Below, piece after piece: positions 55,849 to 64,000 of a stretch of 64,000 nucleotides of DNA. A program made the translations under genes and the position numbers. Below the pieces are notes generated by a model. It saw only the letters and a program-made list of their open reading frames with translations. It made no database searches and was not told the DNA's origin. The stretch comes from Dimorphilus gyrociliatus. Its lineage: Eukaryota > Annelida > Polychaeta > Dinophilidae. The stretch lies in the NCBI GenBank assembly GCA_904063045.1, contig CAJFCJ010000009.1, positions 1,302,968-1,366,967 of the forward strand, read 5' to 3'. The number at the start of each line of letters is the position of its first letter. The stretch's first letter is position 1.

Positions 55849-58800
55849 ATGTATGACTCGATTAAACTTACTTCCCTTATTCTTTTGTTCTTTTTGATAA
55901 TTGTGAAGATTTGTCAGGAAACTAAAGCAGGTAATTTATTCCCTTAACCCTTGAAATTTGATAGAGATGAATGAAGAACTATATTGCGCATATATATATA
56001 TATATATACAGTATATATATTTATGTATTATGTATGTCTATAAGTGTGAAAGAGGGGGTGGAAGAGAGAGAAAAAAAGAATGACTCAAGTGAGAAGATTA
56101 TGAATAATTGATAATGAAATATCTTTTCTTCTATTTTAAAGCGTTTATTAAAAATTTGCAGAAAATTGCGATATTGGTAGATTTTTCGCAAATTGTTCAG
56201 GAATATGCCATTGTGCCGGGGGTAATGAAGGATGTGATCAGGAATACGGATGTATTAACTACCAATGCGCCAAAGGTTGGATGAATCCGCCCCATTGTCA
56301 AACACGTAAATAAAAAGTTCCTTTTTAAAAATGTTGTATTGATTAATTGATGAGAGAGATTTTAAATTCATTGAAAATAGCTTGTCCGCAAGGCTTGTAC
56401 GGTAAAAATTGCAAAGAGGAGTGCCACTGCCCCATTAACGATACTTGTTCATCTATTAATGGTTTATGTACAACTTTTAAATGTCATCCAGAATGGACTG
56501 GACCTGGATGTAAAAATCGTCTGTATTATTAATAAAATATCAACAGATTTTTTACTTTACTTTCTAATATCGTTAATTAGGATTACCAGTTTTAAAAGAA
56601 GCTGCGAAATTGGTAAACGTAAGCTGTAAATCGTTAATAGTAAAGTGGTTACGCTGGGATAGATTTTCGGATATAGGAGATTTAAATGTCGTCGCCTATA
56701 GATTAGAAGAAAGAATAAATTTAACAGACTGGATTAACGTCAGTTACATTGAGAATTCTTCGAATCCTGAATATTTTTTTCGTAAGGAATTTCACAATGA
56801 ATGGGGTAGTTATCAATGGAGAGTTATGTCAATCTGGGCGGATAATAACAAATACCAGGAAGGACTCTACTCTCCAAAGACGCTTCACTTTCAACCTAAA
56901 ATTTGCGCTGGTAGAATTTATTTCTCTTATTTTAATCTAACACCATCTCTCTTTATACAAATTAAATATAATTATCTATTTTTAGAACCGACGGAGACAA
57001 CCTTCGCCTCGATAAGTAGTTCGCCATCTAGCACGATTACAACAGCTTCCTTGTCACTGAGTACTCCATTATCTCGTAATTAGAATTTTGTTTATCTTAT
57101 CTTTCATTAATAAATTAAAAGATTTTAATTAGATTTGTTCTCTTGATATTTATATAGCTCCGTCAATCATCAAATTTCTAAACTTACTTGTGGGTCAAAA
57201 ACAAGTATTCGTTCAATGGAATGATGTTAAATTAGCTCAAGGTTATAATTTAAGCTACTGGAAGACTTCTACAGGCACATGCAGAAATAAGCTAGATGAT
57301 ACACCTACTACAATAGTCATTAACCAGTCGGAAACCTCTTATGAACTGAGTAAATTACATAAGTGGACCGTCTATAAATTAGAATTGTTCGCTTGGAATT
57401 CTGGAGGAAGAGGGAATAGTTTAATAAAAGAATTTCTAACACTTGAAGCAGGTTACCTAACTGGATTAATTAGTATTTAAAATTTGAATATCTAAGAAGC
57501 CTATTTTACTCTTGCAGCTCCATCTAGTAAGATCGACCTAGTCAAATATAGTGATAAGACAAATAGTTCGCTTACGTTCAACTGGATTGAACCAAGTTGC
57601 ACTAGTAGAGGAGGCAATATAACAAGATACGATGTAATTGTTCAATCTCAAAAAGCTGCCGAAATAAGAGATGTATCTTACAGTCTAAAATACGAGGCTA
57701 AAAACTTAAAATCCTATACTGAATACACATTCAAGGTTCGTTACGTAAATAGCGCTGGTCAGAGTAACTATTCTGATCCAATATCAACATCGACACTTCA
57801 AAGTCCACCTAGTCAACCAACTAATCTCAGAATATTAGAGAGAACCATATCAACTATACTAATTAGTTGGGAGAAGCCCGACGAACCTAATGGAATTTTA
57901 TCAGCCTATCAGTTACTTTTTTGGAAAAACGTTAAGCTCAAGTACCAAATTCCCGATATTGATGCCAAAATCCTACAATATCGTATTGAAGATCTTGAAC
58001 CAAACAGCCAATATACAATATCTATAAAAGGAAAAACGGGTGGCGGATGGGGACGAGAGGCTCTTACTAGAGCCTTTACCGAACCTAAAAACCGTAAACC
58101 CGACGGACCTTCAATGATAAATATGGTTTTTAGAAATGAAACTTGTATAGAAATTCGTTGGACTGAACTACAAAACGAAAATGTCAACAATTATAGAGTT
58201 TGTATTATGATTATTATTATTAATATACTTTATCAATGTTATTCTTTAGGTTTTCAACCTAAAATAACCTATTTTCTTTTATTATTTGTACAACAGATAA
58301 CTTACAAACCCATTATGAGCCATTCAGGTCCAATTGATTCAAATACTATTGAAAAGAACCAAAAGCTAGTGAAAAGCAGAATTTGTAGTTTATTACCGGC
58401 AACTCAATACGAATTTCAAGTGAGAACCATAACAGACTTTGGTTCTAGTCCTCCAACGGTTGCTCTATTTTGGACGGAGGTTCCTAAACCTTTAAAACCT
58501 TCTGAGCCTATTGTAAAAAACGTTGGAAAATCTAACGTAACAATCATTTTAAAACCAGTTATACAAAACGCTGGTCCTATTGCGGATTATTATATATCGG
58601 TAAAGAAAGTGGCGAATTCTTCGCGAATGAGAAGGGCTACTACGGATATTCCAGGATTGATAAAAGCTAGATTAAGGAGGGTACAACTCTTAAAGGATAT
58701 AGAATTCTTGATTGGCGATAGTAAATTTTACAATAATTTCCATAATACACCACTGGATGAAGGTTCGACTTATGATATATACTTTGCTGTTACCAGCCAA

Positions 58801-61011
58801 TTAGATGGTATTACAAAATCATCCTATTCAAAAGTTGAAAAATCCGTCACTCTCGGCTCAGTAACGGATTTACCAGTTGAAAAGGAGGCTAAAGCTTGGG
58901 AAACCGTTGTTCCTATATTTTTAGGAGTTTTCTTTGGTCTTGTTATTCTGGGTTTACTGATAGGTCTAATTGTTTGGCGTTATTGCGTATCGAGAAGAGA
59001 TTATGGCTCATCCTTATCTAAATCAAAGAGGCAACCTTCTTGGTTGACATTGTATAATAAACAATATATGGAAAATCCTAAGTGGACAACAGTAACGGAC
59101 GAACGTGTTGATAGAACAATCAGTTTTCAAGATATTAAAATTGAAAATTTAAAGCCAAATGATTATCTTCTTTTCTCGGATGAATTTCACAAACTTCCTC
59201 AAGGTCAACTTCATCCCTGTTCGGCAGCCCTAAAAAAAGCAAATAAAAGACGAAATCGTTGCGATCACATCCTTCCCTACGATCAGAATAGAGTTATTTT
59301 GAAATCGGATCCAAACGACGAATGTTCGGATTACGTTAATGCTAGTTGGGTCGATTCTTATTCGGAGAAAAAAGCTTTCATAGCAGCTCAGGGTCCGTTT
59401 AATTCAATGACGATTATTGATTTTTGGAGATTAATATATCAAACTCGGGCAAGAGTTATTGTAATGCTTACGAAAGTAGAAGAAGACGGTTTGGTTAAGT
59501 GCGCCTCCTATTGGCCAACGATTGTGGGAGTTTTCGAAAGCTATGGAAAGATAGAAGTAAAATTAAATCAACAAGAGACGTATGCTAATTACCTTATAAG
59601 AACGTTCGTTATACGAAAGGAGGAAGGCAAAGAACGGAAATTAGTTCACCTTCAATTCGTAGATTGGCCGGAACACGGCATTCCCAACGACCCAACTCCT
59701 TTTGTTGATTTTGTAGCCAAAGTGGAATTAGAGACTCCTATCAATAATTCCTATCCAATTGTTGTTCATTGCGGAACAGGAGTTAGTAGGACTGCTGTTT
59801 TTATTGCTGTTCAAAATTTAAGTAGCAGAGCTCGAAAGGAGGGCGTTATAAACGTTTATCAGGAAGTTAAAGCGTTACGTCATTCAAGATCCCTTATGGT
59901 TAGGACACTTAAGCAATACGAGTTTATTTACGACGTCCTCTACGAACTTTTGGTCTGTCCTAGTCCAAGAGTAGCCGGAGAGGATATCACAAATACTCTT
60001 CGTCAGCTTTCATCCACTAACCCATCCGTAAAAAAATCCTATATGAGGCAACAATTCGAAATATTGGAGCATACGACGCCAAAGATTGTTCTTCAGCATT
60101 CAACAGCCCGCCAACCTGACAATATTGAAAAGAACCGCTTTCCCACAATTGCTCCGTCCGACAGACATAGAGTTTATTTAAGAGCAAATCGTCCCACCGA
60201 TTCCGATTACATTAACGCCCTCTGGATGGATTCTTATTCGGAAAAAAATAGGTTCATTATTACTCAAACTCCATTGGAAGCTACTTTAGAAGGATTTTGG
60301 TCAATGATATACGATTATGAAGTGAGAACTATAATTAACGCTGATAATGTTGATTTGGCAGACGCCTCTTGTTCTACATATTGGCCATCCAATAATAACC
60401 AAATAGTATTCGGAAATATTCGTGTGACGTCGTTTAATGTCACCGAATCTTCTTATTTTATAGCTCGAGATTTATTAATAGTCAACGATAATCAGCCTTC
60501 GCCAAGGCCGAGGGATGTCCGCCAATTACATTTAACATCATGGCATGGATATGAAAAGACGCCGGAAGTGGCGGACGTCATCTCGACAGTGATACGCGAA
60601 ATAAAAGGATCGCCCTCACCTGTCGTTATTCATTGCGTTGATGGAACAACAAGAAGCGGTTTGATATGTGCAGTATCTAATCTTCTAGAACGATGTGAAA
60701 GAGACGGTGAAGTAGACGTATTTAACACAATCAGGTGCCTTAAGAGACGACGACCCCATTTTGTTGCTTCCGCCGAACAATATAGATTTTGTTATAAAGT
60801 ACTACGTAATGCTATAGTCCCAAGTGAAACAGATCCGAAACTGGAAAGCGGATATGCTACGTTAGATCCAAGTAATAAAAAGACTGGCGACGTAGAGACT
60901 TTTTATAGTAAGCAGATGACGCGAGAGAAACGTCTTAAAGAAGCCAAAGAAGAAAAAGGACGAGTAATTACCGTTAGTGAGGATTGCACGAAAAATGCTA
61001 CTCGAGTTTAG
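55849..61011 (+). CDS. Receptor-type tyrosine phosphatase with EGF-like and fibronectin III repeats
   Basis: Exons 55849-55930, 56162-56305, 56381-56518, 56581-56910, 56986-57075, 57158-57451, 57518-58197 and 58297-61011 join in frame to 1490 residues. Order: signal peptide (LTSLILLFFLIIVKICQETKA), two EGF/laminin-type Cys repeats (GLYGKNCKEECHC), a Ser/Thr linker, about four FN3 modules (EPNSQYTISI, PATQYEFQVRTIT), a proteolysis-site-like RMRR, one TM (about 791-813) and tandem PTP domains. D1 has Cys1078 in HCGTGVSRTA (Cx5R kept) but WPE (1043-1045) instead of WPD. D2 keeps Cys1366 in HCVDGTTRSG but has SWHG in place of the WPD loop. D1 is probably slow, D2 probably inactive. The EGF-FN3 layout resembles lophotrochozoan RPTPs annotated as kappa- or mu-like. 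Confidence 0.93.
55990..56020. repeat. TA microsatellite with TATACAGTATA core
   Basis: Alternating TA run in the first intron of the receptor phosphatase gene, interrupted once by the ACAGT core that recurs elsewhere in the window. Confidence 0.8.
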
Positions 61012-61744
61012 GCTCTTTTCCTGCCTCTTCTTCAACTGACAATATATTACTATCGAAGCAATAAAACCCCCTTATAAATTAATCATACAACTTGTTGTAC
61101 ACCTTCATTAAGGGACAAATGATTCGCATGTCTCCAGTCAAAATCCTTTATTAAAGGTTATATAGTCTGCAAAAGGAATTGTTTCATATTCATTCGCTAA
61201 ATATCTTCTAGGAAAACTATAAAAAAAGATATCTTAGAATTGTATACATAAGATTTATAAATGAATATATAAGTGGTATATATAAAATACAGGAACACCA
61301 ACAGCGTTCTCCTCCAGTTCGTCTACTTGTGTATAATGTGACAAACTAATTAGTTGTACTCTACTGCAACAAGATCAGTAAACGTTGCAAAGTAACTCAT
61401 GAATATTTTGCAGTAAATTGTCTTTTTTCGGAGCGCTTTAAAATAGGTCTTATTCTAGTTAAGATAGTAGAAATTGACATTTAAGAATAGAATGGATAAA
61501 AAGCTCTACAGCAAAAAAATTTTTTTTTTTTGCGCGTCGACTCTCGACCATCTCTAGACGCCTTGATCGATAAAAACCTCACAGCTGCAATTCTGGCGGG
61601 AAGGGAACAGTTTGCTACGACGTCGCGTGGTTCCCTATTCCAGTTTATCTTATACAATAAATTATAAGCCAAGGCGGAACTTCGAACCAAGTATTGTATG
61701 TAAATGAGCCGATTCAGAAACGCCATTGCAGTTGGACGTCGACG
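61012..61744. other. Spacer receptor phosphatase / LAMP-like gene
   Basis: 3' flank with AATAAA at about 61060, and the 5' flank of the next gene. A minus-strand frame at 61481-61726 lacks any signature. Nothing else seen. Confidence 0.45.
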
Positions 61745-63356
61745 ATGAGCAAGCTGTTGAGTGTTTATTGCTCATTATTCGTTACTAGTAAGTTAATTTC
61801 AAGATGCATTTTTTCGTAGCTTAAACAAAACGTAGATCTTACAAAATGTAAACAATTTAAGTTGTAGGCCTAACCAATAAAAATATTATAAATAATTAAG
61901 AAGGAGCGTCTAAAGCGACAAAAAGAAAAAAAAAAAAAACCTGTACTTTGTATATAAATTGTATGTAATTGCATATATAAGAAGGAAAGCTTAGAAATTA
62001 CTGAATAGAACGTAAATATTATCATCTGACTGGAAGGGTAAACTTTTCGTTGTATTTAAAGTTCATTTATAATAAATTGTTTGCCAATTTCCTCAGCCGG
62101 TTTAGTATCCATTGGACAAACCGCTAATATAAATATCCCAGTATCTACAGCTGGTGAGTAATACCTTATTAAAGGTTATAGTTGCTATATAATAAACTGT
62201 AATATCTTGTTTAATACCTATTAGTGCCTACCACTGATTCCGGAACTCCGATTTATTCCTTAAAGAACAAGGATGGGAAAATCTGCTTTAAGGCTGCTTT
62301 CGACTCGGAAGTTCATGTGAGGTTTAAGCCTGATAATACTACCAAGGTTCCATTCATTTATTATTTCCTAACATTTTCCTTATTATCATATAACATCCTA
62401 ATGGTACGATAAGAAAAACATACATAAATACATACAGGAAAAGACCGTAGTAGTCAAAGTACCAGCTGATGCGAGCGCAACCGGTAAATGTGACGAATAT
62501 AATTCTGCTTTGACTCTAAAATGGTCCAAATATTCTTTAAAATTTTCATTTCAAAAAGTAAGTTTAATTAATTAATTAATTAATTTTTTTATTAAAAAAA
62601 AAAGAATTCTATATTTTATAAGTATAATTACTTTTTTTTGTAGAAGGCTGCTAATTTAACAACAAAAAAGCACAAAGCAACGCAATTATACTATTCTAAT
62701 GGAGTAAATTTTACTATAAATACTACAAATAATTCTGATTTCCCAGACTTACGTGACGAAGGTTAGTCGTCAAATTGGATAACACTTCTCTCTATTGTTT
62801 TTTTTTTTTTTTTCCCTTTATCTTATCTTTCTCAATAAAAGGTACAAAGACTTTAGAGAAGAAAACGAAACAAGTAGGGTTCATAGTATCACCCTCTAAT
62901 CAATCATACAGCTGCGTAATACTGCAAAAATATACATTGAAGTTACCGTATTTATATAAAAAAACCAGTCAGTTTAAAAATGCTAAGCTTCATTTGAAAA
63001 ATGTACGATTTCAACCGTTCAACGTACCGGAGAGTGGCAAATTCTTAAAAAGTAAGTGTTACACTTTCAAACCTTTCTTCCTTTAATCAATTTATTAAAA
63101 ATAAACAAACAAAGAGTATAATATAGTTAAAAGAAAAAAGCAAATAGAAGGAAAGCATAAGACTTTATATAAACAAAGAATAAATATTAATATAACAGGT
63201 CACGACTGTCCAGCGGACGTCGCCAATAAACAAGCAAAACAGAATATTGTACCTCTGGTTGTTGCCTCTTCCCTTGGAATTTTCATCATCATAATTATTT
63301 TTGCTTATTTTATTAGTAAAACACTTAATAAACCGGGTTATAAGGCAGTTGATTGA
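61745..63356 (+). CDS. Lysosome-associated membrane protein (LAMP) family member
   Basis: Exons 61745-61787, 62097-62153, 62225-62346, 62438-62557, 62644-62761, 62842-63051 and 63199-63356 join in phase to 275 residues. Signal peptide LLSVYCSLFVTTGLVSI, then a single LAMP-type lumenal domain with conserved paired cysteines (KICFKAAFDSEVHVRF, VPADASATGKCDE, LTLKWSKYSLKFSFQK, SYSCVIL, HDCPADV), one TM near the end (IVPLVVASSLGIFIIIIIFAYFI) and the short cytosolic tail NKPGYKAVD. GYKAV fits the Gly-Tyr-x-x-hydrophobic lysosomal sorting signal. It is one LAMP domain where LAMP1/2 have two, closer to CD68 or DC-LAMP size. Many Asn-x-Ser/Thr sites. Confidence 0.85.
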
Positions 63357-63864
63357 TAAGGAATGAAATATGTTTCCATTTCTTTTATTATTGGTTAACA
63401 TTAAAATTGATGACTCTGCTGTTTTCGTGATTGCATTTTATCTTAGATTGATGATTGTCAGTTTGATCACATTATAAAAATCGCACATTGTTGTTGTTAC
63501 TTATAAAATTTTTTTTTTAATTCATTCATTCTAAAGAATATGTATTCTTAACGTCGTCAAGAACGAATATAAAGATATATCCCTCATTTCCTTATGCAAA
63601 TTAGTTTTCAAACTACATTAAAAAACGTATTCAACATATAGGTTATATACATTCATATACAGCATAAAATATAACATTCTGGGTATACATTAGAGATAGA
63701 ATAGATAACGTACAAACAAGTGCAAATATCAAAAAGGCACCAAATTGAAAACAGAACGAAAAAAGTTGACATGATGTTTTAATAATAAAAAAACGAAGAC
63801 GGATTATTTTGTATACCTGTACAATTTCTAATGATGAGTATATGTATGCACATATATACTAAAA

Positions 63865-63910
<46 letters not shown>

Positions 63911-64000
63911 CGATATGTTAATTGACACATGTGCTTATGCAAGAATTAAAGCAGGTTAATCAACTCTACAAGTGTTAGGCAGAAATTGATATGTTTTTCT
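63357..64000. other. 3' flank and window end
   Basis: AT-rich DNA with no gene; it ends with a TA microsatellite at 63866-63911 and unannotated sequence to the window edge. Confidence 0.5.
63866..63911. repeat. TA microsatellite
   Basis: About 46 bp of near-uninterrupted alternating TA with one ACAT interruption. Confidence 0.9.

Overview
The window looks like a compact, AT-rich bilaterian animal genome. It holds about 23 protein-coding genes in 64 kb, on both strands. Most introns are about 50-100 bp with GT..AG ends, several neighbouring genes are separated by only 60-300 bp, and there is no obvious transposon load. The families (otopetrin, peripherin-like tetraspanin, SRCR-ZP protein, acylated globin, atonal-like bHLH) and the intron size suggest a small-genome lophotrochozoan, for example a Dimorphilus-like annelid. 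That placement is inference. Exon junctions were read by eye from splice signals, frame and similarity to remembered family members. No alignment or RNA evidence was available.

Layout, left to right: GOT1 (minus, C-terminus outside the window) with eight tRNA-Cys(GCA) genes inside one intron on the opposite strand; a small membrane protein (minus); a short RING-like protein (plus); SBDS (minus); IFT56/TTC26 (plus); a GCNT-type glycosyltransferase (minus); RPL22 (minus) divergent from NUP210 (plus); a small one-TM protein (minus); a beta-type phospholipase C of the PLCB4/NORPA class (plus); CINP (minus); MAPRE/EB1 (plus); an intronless peripherin-like tetraspanin (plus); RPS23 (minus); ALG10 (plus); an atonal-like bHLH (plus); an intronless protein kinase fused to a NADAR domain (minus); a GLUT-type sugar transporter (minus); peroxiredoxin 4 (minus); an RNF212-like meiotic RING protein (plus); otopetrin (minus); an acylated globin (plus); an SRCR-SRCR-ZP protein (minus); a receptor tyrosine phosphatase (plus); and a LAMP-like protein (plus). 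These are mostly unrelated housekeeping, sensory and surface genes, not one pathway.

The strongest unexpected signals are three loci with tandem duplicated exons that look mutually exclusive: IFT56 (two copies of 70 nt), PLCB (three copies of 85, 85 and 94 nt) and EB1 (two copies of 107 nt). In each set the alternatives have equivalent splice phases and a length that is not a multiple of three, so including both or neither shifts the frame. Two other items stand out: the kinase-NADAR fusion, which pairs a complete-looking kinase with a domain family known for ADP-ribose-linked N-glycosidase activity, and the tRNA-Cys array nested antisense in the GOT1 intron.
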